Positions 1-6,159 of a DNA stretch of 8,722 bases are shown here, piece after piece. Positions within the stretch are counted from its first letter, which is position 1. The number at the start of each line of letters is the position of its first letter. The stretch is from positions 1-8,722 of the forward strand of contig JAIRLK010000006.1 in assembly GCA_031259515.1 (NCBI GenBank), given 5' to 3'. Under the pieces are notes generated by a model. That model was not told the origin of the DNA. It ran no database searches and was given only the letters and a program-made list of their open reading frames with translations. The translations under genes were made by a program, and so were the position numbers. This DNA comes from Treponema sp. (lineage in GTDB: Bacteria; Spirochaetota; Spirochaetia; Treponematales; Breznakiellaceae).

Positions 1-291
1 GCTGGTGTTTACCGGTACCACCACGATGGCTTTTGCGCCCTTGGCGATAAGGTTATTTACCTGATCCTGCTGCTTAACCACGTCTTCCTGGGCGTCCTGG
101 GTCTCGACGGTGTATTCCGCCTTATCGGCAAAGTAACCCTTGAACTGTTCCATGACATAACCCTGGAATGTGTCGTTAAAATTTGTACAGACATACCCGA
201 CCAGCGTTTTCCCGCTCTGCTGCCTTCCGGCGGCGAACAGGGTCCCCCCAATCAACAGAACCGCGAGGAACACACATACCATTCTTTTCAT
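1..291 (-). CDS. Periplasmic sugar-binding protein of a CUT2-type ABC transporter (5' part; runs off the window)
   Basis: Reading the minus strand from the ATG at 291-289 gives 97 codons, open to the window edge. The first ~20 residues form a signal peptide: MKRM, a hydrophobic stretch (VFLAVLLIGGTLFA) and a likely signal peptidase I site near LFA/AG. There is no cysteine at a lipobox position. The mature part begins KTLVGYVCTNFNDTFQGYV and ends VNNLIAKGAKAIVVVPVNTS. This is the first beta-alpha-beta unit of the ribose/galactose-binding (PBP1, RbsB/MglB-like) fold; MglB has a closely similar DQIDVLLAKGVKAL stretch. GAGGAGG lies about 6 bases before the ATG. The protein would capture a sugar or polyol in the periplasm and deliver it to a permease. 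Divergence from iolG and a shared operator suggest inositol or a related polyol as ligand; this is inference. The C-terminal two thirds are outside the window. Confidence 0.88.
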   Translation of the reverse strand, partial: MKRMVCVFLAVLLIGGTLFAAGRQQSGKTLVGYVCTNFNDTFQGYVMEQFKGYFADKAEYTVETQDAQEDVVKQQDQVNNLIAKGAKAIVVVPVNTS

Positions 292-335
292 AATCAATCC
301 TCCTCAAAAATTTTCAACGTCCACATACACAATAT

Positions 336-351
336 TTGCAAACGTTTTCAA
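336..351 (-). promoter_or_regulatory. LacI-family-like operator, copy 1 (binding-protein promoter)
   Basis: The site TTGCAAACGTTTTCAA is a 16 bp palindrome with a central CG and one mismatched pair (7 of 8 half-site bases match). A central CG with A/T-rich arms is typical of LacI/GalR-family operators. It overlaps the predicted transcription start, where a bound repressor would block initiation. Read on the minus strand it matches the iolG copy at 674-689 in 14 of 16 bases. The regulator is not encoded in the window. Confidence 0.6.
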
Positions 352-355
352 GAAA

Positions 356-384
356 ATTATTGGTCAACTTTTCCGGTTTGTCAA
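356..384 (-). promoter_or_regulatory. Sigma70-type promoter of the binding-protein gene
   Basis: On the minus strand a perfect -35 hexamer TTGACA (384-379) is followed, after exactly 17 bases, by AATAAT (361-356), which differs from TATAAT at one base. Transcription would start near 349-350, giving a leader of about 60 bases before the ATG at 291. A/T tracts lie immediately upstream (386-415) and an operator-like palindrome overlaps the predicted start. Confidence 0.7.
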
Positions 385-385
385 G

Positions 386-415
386 AAAAATTTTTTCCGT
401 AAAAATTTTTTCCGT
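386..415. repeat. Two perfect tandem copies of a 15 bp A/T-tract repeat
   Basis: The unit AAAAATTTTTTCCGT occurs at 386-400 and again at 401-415 without any gap. It lies directly upstream of the minus-strand -35 hexamer (379-384), covering roughly -37 to -66 of that promoter. This is the place where A/T-rich UP elements contact the RNA polymerase alpha C-terminal domain. The repeat unit of about one and a half helical turns could also bend DNA. Function is inferred. Confidence 0.65.
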
Positions 416-522
416 ATGGGCATTTTGGCGGATCAGGGACTGAAAATCATCCCTCCATACGCAGAAATTTTCGTCCCCTTCAAAATTCTCTTGTATTTTA
501 GTCATATTTACCCGAAAAACAC

Positions 523-556
523 CCGCCAAAAACTCCAAAAATCCTATTTTTGGCGG
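523..556. repeat. Inverted repeat CCGCCAAAAA / TTTTTGGCGG with 14-base loop
   Basis: A 10 bp perfect inverted repeat has arms at 523-532 and 547-556. A third copy of the arm (TTTTGGCGG) lies alone about 100 bases to the left at 423-431. The hairpin could act as a terminator or be a two-half-site protein-binding site. No gene ends nearby on either strand, so a protein-binding role or a remnant of a small repetitive element is more likely than termination. Confidence 0.45.
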
Positions 557-635
557 AAAAGCCGGGAGACGGCAATTCCCGCCCATCCGCCGGGCCTTCC
601 CGGAGAGAAAGAATTTCAAAAAACGCAAAAAACCC

Positions 636-664
636 TTTACAAATCACCCGGCCCGATTTACTAT
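636..664 (+). promoter_or_regulatory. Sigma70-type promoter of the iol operon
   Basis: TTTACA (636-641) and TACTAT (659-664) are separated by exactly 17 bases. The first differs from TTGACA at one base and the second from TATAAT at one base. Transcription would start near 671, leaving a leader of about 88 bases before the iolG ATG. The operator at 674-689 lies just downstream of the predicted start. It is the best promoter-like sequence seen between 600 and 758. Confidence 0.65.
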
Positions 665-673
665 ATTTTTATA

Positions 674-689
674 CTAAAAACGTTTGCAA
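674..689 (+). promoter_or_regulatory. LacI-family-like operator, copy 2 (iol operon promoter)
   Basis: CTAAAAACGTTTGCAA shares the 13-base core AAAACGTTTGCAA with the minus-strand reading of copy 1 (336-351). The right half-site GTTTGCAA is intact, while the left half is degenerate (5 of 8 bases symmetric). Its position just after the predicted start of transcription mirrors copy 1 relative to its own promoter, which argues that one regulator controls both transcripts. Confidence 0.55.
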
Positions 690-698
690 TGTCGAATC

Positions 699-728
699 GG
701 AAAAGACTTCCAGGAAAGAAGCTTTTCC
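699..728 (+). other. Possible hairpin in the iolG mRNA leader
   Basis: GGAAAAG (699-705) and CTTTTCC (722-728) form a 7 bp perfect stem with a 16-base loop, ending 16 bases before the ribosome site of iolG. It may stabilise the transcript or be incidental. No riboswitch fold is recognised here. Confidence 0.25.
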
Positions 729-758
729 CGCTACAGCACACGTCAAGGAGGATTATGA

Positions 759-1781
759 ATGGCGGAACAGTTACGAATAGGCGTCATCGGCGCCGGACGG
801 ATAGGTAAAATCCACGCGGAAAATATAGCCCGTTTCATCCCCCAGGCCCGGCTTGAGGGGATCGCGGACATTAAGCTCTCGGCAGAGCAGGAAGCCTGGG
901 CTAAGGCTCTGGGGGCCCGGATAATCTCCAAAGACCCCGGGGATATGCTGAAAGACCCGGAAATTCAGGGGGTGATCATTTGTAGTTCCACCGACACCCA
1001 CGCGGATTTGACCATTGCCGCGGCCCAGGCGGGGAAACATATCTTCTGCGAAAAACCGGTGGACCTGACGCCCGCCAAAGTGCAGGGCGCCCTGGAGGCG
1101 GTTAAAAAAGCGGGGGTCAAACTGCAAATTGGTTTTAACCGCCGCTTCGATCATAACTTCGCCCGGATCAGGGAGCATACCCTGGCGGGAGGGATCGGCC
1201 AGGTACACCTGGTAAAAATCACCTCCCGGGACCCCGCGCCGCCGCCCCCGGCCTACGTGGCGGTCTCCGGCGGTATTTTCCTCGATATGATGATCCACGA
1301 TTTTGACATGGCCCGTTTCCAGGCGGGGAGTGAAATTACCGAGGTTTACGCCGCCGGGGCGGTGTTGGTGGACCCGGAAATCGGCAAGGCCGGGGACGTG
1401 GATACCGCCCTGGTGACCCTGAAATTCGCCAACGGCGCCATTGGGGTTATCGACAATTCCCGGAAGGCGGTTTACGGTTACGATCAGCGGGTGGAGGTTT
1501 TCGGTTCCAAGGGCGCGGCGGTCGCGGAAAACGATCTTCCCAACACGGTAAAGCTCTACAGCGAGGCGGGGGTAACGGGGGAAAAACCCCTGTACTTCTT
1601 CCTGGAACGGTATAAGCAGGCTTTTATAGACGAAATGATAAGTTTCATCGCCGCGGTCCGGGATAACAAGCCGGCGGCGGTCACCGGGGAAGACGGCCTT
1701 GAGGATATGTACGCCGCCCTGGCGGCGGGGAAATCCCTGAAAGAAAAACGGCCCGTGGCGATCAGTGAAGTCCGGAATTAA
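759..1781 (+). CDS. iolG: Inositol 2-dehydrogenase (Gfo/Idh/MocA family)
   Basis: IolG is a cytoplasmic NAD-dependent enzyme that oxidises myo-inositol to 2-keto-myo-inositol (scyllo-inosose), the first step of inositol breakdown. The 340-residue product has the usual family length. The N-terminal Rossmann fold carries GAGRIG (residues 11-16). EKP with the conserved lysine is at 98-100 (K99). The catalytic region DMMIHDFDM contains Asp176 and His180, matching the Lys/Asp/His set of Bacillus subtilis IolG. QIGFNRRFD (123-131) is also typical of inositol dehydrogenases. AAGGAGG (745-751) stands 7 bases before the ATG and fixes this start. It is the first gene of the operon, 11 bases ahead of iolB. 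The fold family also oxidises other sugars, but the iolB-D-E neighbours make inositol the likely substrate. Confidence 0.93.
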   Translation: MAEQLRIGVIGAGRIGKIHAENIARFIPQARLEGIADIKLSAEQEAWAKALGARIISKDPGDMLKDPEIQGVIICSSTDTHADLTIAAAQAGKHIFCEKPVDLTPAKVQGALEAVKKAGVKLQIGFNRRFDHNFARIREHTLAGGIGQVHLVKITSRDPAPPPPAYVAVSGGIFLDMMIHDFDMARFQAGSEITEVYAAGAVLVDPEIGKAGDVDTALVTLKFANGAIGVIDNSRKAVYGYDQRVEVFGSKGAAVAENDLPNTVKLYSEAGVTGEKPLYFFLERYKQAFIDEMISFIAAVRDNKPAAVTGEDGLEDMYAALAAGKSLKEKRPVAISEVRN

Positions 1782-1792
1782 GGCGGCGGAAA

Positions 1793-2602
1793 ATGCAGTT
1801 TCATCACAAACCCCCTTTTAACAGCGGGTACACTCCCCTGTGCCCCCGGACCGGGGCCACGGCGGATATGCTGATGGATTTCGGGGTCATCGTCTTATCC
1901 CCAGGGGATCGCTACGAAAGCGATTCCGAAACCGATGAGCGGGTGTTTCTTCTGTCCCAGGGGTCCGCGGAATTATCCTGGGGGGGAGAAAAAAAAGAAG
2001 TCTCCCGCCCGGATTTGTTTGATTTTTCACCCTGGTGCCTTTCGGTTCCCGCCCGGTGTCCGGTGTCCGTCAAGGCCGGAAGCGGGGGAGCGGAGTTTTA
2101 TTACGCCGCCACGGATAATCAGAAAAACATCGGCCCCAAACTTTTTTCCCCCGAAGAATGCCGGAACGAATTCCGGGGGGAGGGAACCATGCGGGAAACT
2201 TCCACCCGGATCGTACGGACCATTTTTGACGATACCAACCGGCCCGAGTCCAACCTGGTTATCGGGGAAGTCATCGGGGTGCCGGGGAAATGGTCCAGCT
2301 ATCCCCCCCATCATCACCCCCAGCCGGAGATATACCATTACCGGTTTCTCCCCGAGCAGGGGTTCGGCTTTACCGCCATTGGAGAAACCCCCCGGATTAT
2401 CAGAGACAAGGACACTATCCTCATTCGGGAGGGGGAAGTTCACCCCCACGTTACCGCGCCGGGATACGCCATGTGGTATCTCTGGGTAATCCGCCACATT
2501 GAAGGGGCCCACTACGGTCCCGCCACCAATACTCCCATTTTTGTAGAGGAACACAAGTGGGTTATGGGGGATGAAAGCAATATATGGGAACCGAAAAGAT
2601 AA
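1793..2602 (+). CDS. iolB: 5-deoxy-glucuronate isomerase
   Basis: IolB isomerises 5-deoxy-D-glucuronate to 2-deoxy-5-keto-D-gluconate in the cytoplasm. The 269-residue product is close to B. subtilis IolB (about 271) and is a bicupin of the KduI/IolB family. The C-terminal cupin has the metal-site motif SYPPHHHPQPEIYHYRF, with His173-175 and Glu179 as candidate ligands. A further His in GEVHPHVTAPGY (His217 or His219) follows. The C-terminal NTPIFVEEHKWVMGDESNIW is also family-like. The start is an ATG 11 bases after the iolG stop; only a weak GGCGGA-type ribosome site precedes it, so translation may be coupled to iolG. Other frames across this gene are open for long stretches because of base composition, but they show no protein features. 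Confidence 0.93.
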   Translation: MQFHHKPPFNSGYTPLCPRTGATADMLMDFGVIVLSPGDRYESDSETDERVFLLSQGSAELSWGGEKKEVSRPDLFDFSPWCLSVPARCPVSVKAGSGGAEFYYAATDNQKNIGPKLFSPEECRNEFRGEGTMRETSTRIVRTIFDDTNRPESNLVIGEVIGVPGKWSSYPPHHHPQPEIYHYRFLPEQGFGFTAIGETPRIIRDKDTILIREGEVHPHVTAPGYAMWYLWVIRHIEGAHYGPATNTPIFVEEHKWVMGDESNIWEPKR

Positions 2603-2657
2603 CCAATATTCGGTTTATCGCCGCAGCGATGCCGCCGCTTTTTATAGGAGATTAAGT

Positions 2658-4532
2658 ATGGGGAAAACAATACGGCTTACCATGGCCCAGGCGCTGCTCA
2701 AATTTTTGGATAATCAATATGTTGAAACGGACGGAGAGGAGATTAAATTCGTCACCGGGGTTTTCGGCATTTTCGGCCACGGGGTGGTGGTCGGCTTGGG
2801 CGAGGCCCTGGCGGCGGGGGACCACGGTCTGACCTTTTACCAGGCGAAAAATGAACAGGGGGCGGGCCACGCCGCCATGGGCTATGCGAAACAGAACAAC
2901 CGCCTGCGTATGATGGCGGTGTGCAGTTCCATAGGCCCCGGCGCCCTCAACATGGTGCCCGCCGCGGCAACCGCCACGGTGAACCGGATTCCGGTCCTCT
3001 TCCTCCCCGGGGACGCCTTTGCCTGCCGCCAACCCGATCCGGTCCTCCAGCAGGTGGAGCTTCCCCACGATTATACCAATACCGCCAGCGATGCGTTCCG
3101 GGCGGTGAGCCGGTACTGGGACCGGGTAAACCGGCCGGAGCAGCTTATGACCGCCATGATCAACGCCTTCCGGGTGCTGACGGACCCCGCGGAAACCGGA
3201 GCGGTAACGGTGTCCCTGCCCCAGGACGTCCAGGGTGAAGCTTGGGACTACCCGGAAGAATTTCTCGCCAAACGGGTCCACTACATTGAGCGGCGGATTC
3301 CCACCCCGGCACAGATAGGCCGGGCCGCGGCGATGCTGAAGGCCGCGAAAAAGCCCCTGGTGATCTGCGGCGGGGGGGTCCGTTTTTCCGGCGCCGGAAA
3401 GGCCCTGGAAGACTTTTGTAAAACTTACCATATCCCCTTTGGGGAAACCCAGGCGGGCAAGGGCACGATCCTCTGGGACAACCCCTACAACCTTTCGGGG
3501 ATAGGCAACACCGGAAGCCTGGCGGCCAATAAAATCGCCAAAGAGGCGGACCTTATTATCGCCGCAGGGACCCGGCTGGGGGATTTTACCACCTGTTCCA
3601 AATGGCTTTTCCAGAACCCCGCCGCCCGGATTATGGGCATCAACATCGCTCCCTTTGACGCGTACAAGATGAACGGCGAGCCCGTCATCGCCGACGCGAA
3701 ACTCACCCTGGAATCCCTGGCCGGGGCTCTTTCGGGATACCGGTCCGAATGGGGGGACCGGATACAGGAAGTCCGGGATGAATGGAAGGCCGAAGTGGAC
3801 CGGCTCTACAGCGAAAACGCCCCGGCGGGACCGGACGGCCCCCTCCTCTCCCAGGCCAGAGTATTGGGGGAACTGAATGACCGGCTCCTTCCCCCGGAAA
3901 CCATCGTAGTGTCCGGTTCCGGGTCCATTCCCTCGGATATGCAGCGGGTCTGGCGGCCCCGGGTTCGGGACACTTACCACATGGAATACGGGTTCTCCTG
4001 CATGGGCTACGAAATCGCCGCGGCCCTGGGAACCAAAATCGCCCGGCCCGATACGGAGGTTGCCGCCATTGTGGGGGACGGGGCCTATACCATGCTCCAC
4101 ACGGAACTCCTTACTGCCGTTCAGGAGGGGAAGAAGATCATCGTGATGGTCCTGGACAACGCGGGCTTCCACTGTATCGACAACCTCCAGCACAGCCAGG
4201 GGATCGTCCATTTCGGGAATGAATGGAAAACCCGGGATGCCGGCGGCCGCCTGGAAGGAACGCCGGTATCGGTGGACTACGCGAAAAACGGCGAGAGCTG
4301 GGGGGCCCTGGGGCTCCGGGCCCGGACCCCGGAAGAACTGGCGGCGGCGGTAAAAGCAGCCCTGGCTTCAAAAAAATCCGTGGTCATCGACGTCAAGGTA
4401 AGCCCCAAAACCATGACCGGCGGCTATGAAAACTGGTGGCGGGTCGGCACCGCCCAGGTATCCGGCAATCCCGATGTGGCAGAGGCGGCGCGGGCCATGG
4501 CCGTGGAAGCGGCGAAAGCCCGGCAGTTTTAA
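2658..4532 (+). CDS. iolD: 3D-(3,5/4)-trihydroxycyclohexane-1,2-dione hydrolase (ThDP-dependent)
   Basis: IolD hydrolytically opens the ring of trihydroxycyclohexane-1,2-dione to give 5-deoxyglucuronate, using thiamine diphosphate and a divalent metal. The product of 624 residues starts MGKTIRLTMAQALLKFLDNQY, close to the B. subtilis start MGKKIRLT. The Pyr domain has YQAKNEQGAGHA with the ThDP-activating Glu66. RQPDPVLQQVE and VSRYWDRVNRPEQL are strong IolD signatures. The C-terminal PP domain has the ThDP/metal motif GDG (473-475) with DN at 500-501. An in-frame ATG at 2571, inside iolB, would add 29 residues, but AGGAG (2646-2650) and the family alignment favour 2658. It lies 55 bases after iolB and 26 bases before iolE. 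Confidence 0.95.
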   Translation: MGKTIRLTMAQALLKFLDNQYVETDGEEIKFVTGVFGIFGHGVVVGLGEALAAGDHGLTFYQAKNEQGAGHAAMGYAKQNNRLRMMAVCSSIGPGALNMVPAAATATVNRIPVLFLPGDAFACRQPDPVLQQVELPHDYTNTASDAFRAVSRYWDRVNRPEQLMTAMINAFRVLTDPAETGAVTVSLPQDVQGEAWDYPEEFLAKRVHYIERRIPTPAQIGRAAAMLKAAKKPLVICGGGVRFSGAGKALEDFCKTYHIPFGETQAGKGTILWDNPYNLSGIGNTGSLAANKIAKEADLIIAAGTRLGDFTTCSKWLFQNPAARIMGINIAPFDAYKMNGEPVIADAKLTLESLAGALSGYRSEWGDRIQEVRDEWKAEVDRLYSENAPAGPDGPLLSQARVLGELNDRLLPPETIVVSGSGSIPSDMQRVWRPRVRDTYHMEYGFSCMGYEIAAALGTKIARPDTEVAAIVGDGAYTMLHTELLTAVQEGKKIIVMVLDNAGFHCIDNLQHSQGIVHFGNEWKTRDAGGRLEGTPVSVDYAKNGESWGALGLRARTPEELAAAVKAALASKKSVVIDVKVSPKTMTGGYENWWRVGTAQVSGNPDVAEAARAMAVEAAKARQF

Positions 4533-4558
4533 CAAGGACTAAGGAGGATATCAACTAT

Positions 4559-5455
4559 ATGAAAGAAAAAGAAAGCACAATCAAACTGGCCATCGCCCCC
4601 ATCGGGTGGACCAATGACGATCTGCCCGAACTGGGAGGAGAGATTCCCTTTGAACAGTGCGTCAGCGAGATGGCCCTGGCGGGGTTTTCCGGCAGCGAAG
4701 TGGGGAACAAGTACCCAAAAGACCCCAAGGTTTTGAACAAGGCCCTGGAACTCCGGGGACTGACCATCTGCAACGCCTGGTTCAGCTCTTTTTTAACCAC
4801 CAGGCCGTATAAAGAGGTGGAAAAGGAATTTATCAAACACCGGGATTTTCTCTACGCCGTGGGGGCCCGGGTTATAGGGGCGGCGGAACAGGGCCATTCC
4901 ATCCAGGGGCAGGATAAGCCGGTCTTTGACGCGAAGCCGGTCTTTACCGGCGCGGAATGGAAAAACCTCTGCGAAGGCCTCAACAGGCTGGGGAAAAAGG
5001 CCGCCGAAAAGGACATGAAACTTACCTACCACCACCACATGGGAACGGGGGTACAAACCGCCGCCGAAATAGACCGGCTTATGGAAAACACGGACTCCGA
5101 ACTTTTGGGGCTTCTCTACGACACGGGGCACCTGGTGTTTTCCGGGGAAGATTACCTCGGCGTCCTCGATAAATGGATGGGCCGTATCAGGCACGTTCAC
5201 CTGAAGGATCTGCGGACCGCCGTTTACAAAAAAGCGGTAAAGGAAAAGTGGTCTTTTTTAAAGGCCGTGAAAGAAGGGGTCTTTACCGTTCCCGGCGACG
5301 GGAACATAGACTTCGCCCCCGTTTTCCGGGCCCTGAAAAAAGCGAAATATTCAGGCTGGTGGGTGGTGGAAGCGGAACAGGACCCCGCCAAAGCCAATCC
5401 CCTGGAGTATGCCATAAAGGCCCGGGCCTACATTAGGGAAAAAGCCGGCGTTTGA
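4559..5455 (+). CDS. iolE: Inosose dehydratase
   Basis: IolE removes water from 2-keto-myo-inositol to give trihydroxycyclohexane-1,2-dione, the IolD substrate. It is a metal-dependent TIM barrel of the xylose isomerase-like/AP endonuclease 2 superfamily. The 298-residue product matches the family length (297 in B. subtilis). Seen motifs are LAIAPIGWTNDDLPELG (10-26), KLTYHHHMGTGVQ (154-166), LLYDTGHLVFSGED (185-198, with Asp188 and His191), HVHLKDLR (212-219, His214) and VVEAEQDP (269-276, Glu271 or Glu273). These include the expected Asp/His/Glu metal ligands. The start is taken at ATG 4559 because AAGGAGG (4541-4547) lies upstream and the family N-terminus aligns there. The upstream in-frame extension to 4436 lies inside iolD and looks unlike protein. 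Its stop codon lies within a few bases of the next gene. Confidence 0.94.
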   Translation: MKEKESTIKLAIAPIGWTNDDLPELGGEIPFEQCVSEMALAGFSGSEVGNKYPKDPKVLNKALELRGLTICNAWFSSFLTTRPYKEVEKEFIKHRDFLYAVGARVIGAAEQGHSIQGQDKPVFDAKPVFTGAEWKNLCEGLNRLGKKAAEKDMKLTYHHHMGTGVQTAAEIDRLMENTDSELLGLLYDTGHLVFSGEDYLGVLDKWMGRIRHVHLKDLRTAVYKKAVKEKWSFLKAVKEGVFTVPGDGNIDFAPVFRALKKAKYSGWWVVEAEQDPAKANPLEYAIKARAYIREKAGV

Positions 5456-5469
5456 CGGCGAACGGCGTT

Positions 5470-6066
5470 ATGGACGACTTTGTTTTAACCATGGACAACA
5501 TCACCAAATCCTTTTCCGGCAACGAGGTACTGCATGCGGCAGCCTTTAATCTGAAAGCGGGGGAAGTGCATGCCCTTATGGGAGAAAACGGTTCGGGAAA
5601 ATCAACGCTGATGAAGATCCTCATGGGAATATACCACGGGGAAAAGGGTATCATCAGGCTTTTTGGGGAGGAACTGGTTTTTTCCAGCCCCGCCCAGGCC
5701 CTGGAGCATGGAATCGCCATGATACATCAGGAACTTTCCCCGGTGCTGGACATGGAGATATCGGAAAATATCTTTATAGGCAGGGAAATACGGGACTGGT
5801 CGGGACTTTTGGTGAACATCCGGGAAATGCGGCGCCGGGCGGCGGAGCATCTGGCCCAATTCGGCCTTGACATGGACCCCATGACCAAAATGCGGTCCCT
5901 CAGTGTCGGCCAGCGCCAGCTTATTGAGTGGGCCTTAAAAACCCACCGCCTATGGCGGTGGTCATGTACTGATGGCTATGCCATTAGAAAAGCGAGAAGG
6001 TTGAACGATGAGGATAGTAAAGGGCAACTTCATGCGGAAACGCAGCGGAAACAAATCTCAGCATGA
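5470..6066 (+). pseudogene. Sugar ABC transporter ATPase (RbsA/MglA type), truncated by an inserted element
   Basis: The first ~153 residues are a normal N-terminal half of a CUT2 sugar ABC ATPase. Walker A GENGSGKST is at 38-46, the Q-loop at MIHQELS, and the signature LSVGQRQLIE at 144-153. Right after that Glu codon (5926-5928), where family members read IAKAL or similar and then Walker B, the frame enters an IS-like palindrome. It codes for 45 unrelated residues before a stop at 6064-6066. Walker B, the H-loop and the whole second ATPase domain are missing, about 350 of some 500 residues, so the product cannot be a working importer ATPase. The rest of the gene does not reappear downstream. 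A TTG at 5452 overlapping the iolE stop (TTGA) is an alternative start. The gene was probably part of the importer served by the divergent binding protein. Confidence 0.85.
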
Positions 6067-6157
6067 AGTATAAACTGAACGGAAAGCGGCAGAAACTGGA
6101 AAGTGTTTTAGGCCCCTTTTAGGGGCCTTCCACTCAAGCCACCACCTTTGGTGGTGG
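5943..6157 (+). ncRNA. HEARO / IscB-type omega-RNA-like structured RNA
   Basis: The core of the element folds into several strong helices in the operon's sense direction: CCACCGCC/GGCGGTGG (5943-5961), CTGATGGC/GCCATTAG (5969-5987, TAT loop, one G-T pair), a 9 bp perfect long-range stem ACTTCATGC (6027-6035)/GCATGAAGT (6061-6069), AGGCCCC/GGGGCCT (6110-6128) and the terminal CCACCACC/GGTGGTGG. The unpaired segments GGTTGAACGATGAGG, AAAGGGCAACTT and AAACAAATCTCAGC resemble what I recall of the HEARO motif, the RNA of IscB-encoding elements. This identification is from memory and no covariance search was run. In IscB systems the guide lies 5' of the scaffold and comes from flanking DNA. The family assignment is moderate; the existence of a structured RNA-like element is firmer. 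Confidence 0.55.
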
Positions 6158-6159
6158 TT
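6136..6159 (+). repeat. Right-end hairpin of the inserted element
   Basis: AGCCACCACC, loop TTT, GGTGGTGGTT: 8 perfect pairs (6139-6157), extended by a G-T and an A-T pair. It is the counterpart of the left-end hairpin at 5943-5961, from which the stem differs at one base pair. It ends 9 bases before GAGGAGG of the next gene. No U-run follows, so it is not a standard intrinsic terminator. Confidence 0.7.

Larger units (their letters stand above)
292..758. promoter_or_regulatory. Divergent intergenic control region between the binding-protein gene and iolG
   Basis: These 467 bases contain no convincing gene; open frames that cross them have no ribosome site and no recognisable protein. The region is AT-rich, in contrast to the flanking genes. 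From left to right it holds: an operator and promoter for the minus-strand gene (336-384), a tandem 15 bp A/T repeat (386-415), three copies of TTTTGGCGG of which two form a hairpin (423-556), a GC-richer patch (about 555-605), a promoter and operator for iolG (636-689), and a possible leader hairpin (699-728). The sites are listed separately. Confidence 0.7.

Noticed and set aside
386..415. CRISPR-like repeat
   Set aside because: Only two 15 bp units, directly adjacent and without spacers; no cas genes in the window.
170..808. 212-codon open frame across the divergent intergenic region
   Set aside because: It overlaps the signal-peptide region of the binding-protein gene and the start of iolG, runs through both promoters and has no ribosome site. 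The translation of the A/T tracts (Lys/Phe runs) is not protein-like.
2652..4211. 519-codon open frame on the minus strand, antisense to iolD
   Set aside because: It lies wholly inside a well-recognised iolD gene. Its translation is low-complexity in Gly/Pro/His/Arg with no known domain, as expected from GC-rich coding DNA read backwards.
4436..4558. N-terminal extension of iolE from an upstream in-frame ATG
   Set aside because: It lies within the 3' end of iolD, gives an Arg/Gly-rich sequence unlike any IolE, and the strong ribosome site at 4541-4547 serves the ATG at 4559.
6110..6128. Intrinsic terminator at the AGGCCCC/GGGGCCT hairpin
   Set aside because: The stem is good but it is followed by TCCACTC, not a T-run, and it fits better as a helix of the structured RNA element.
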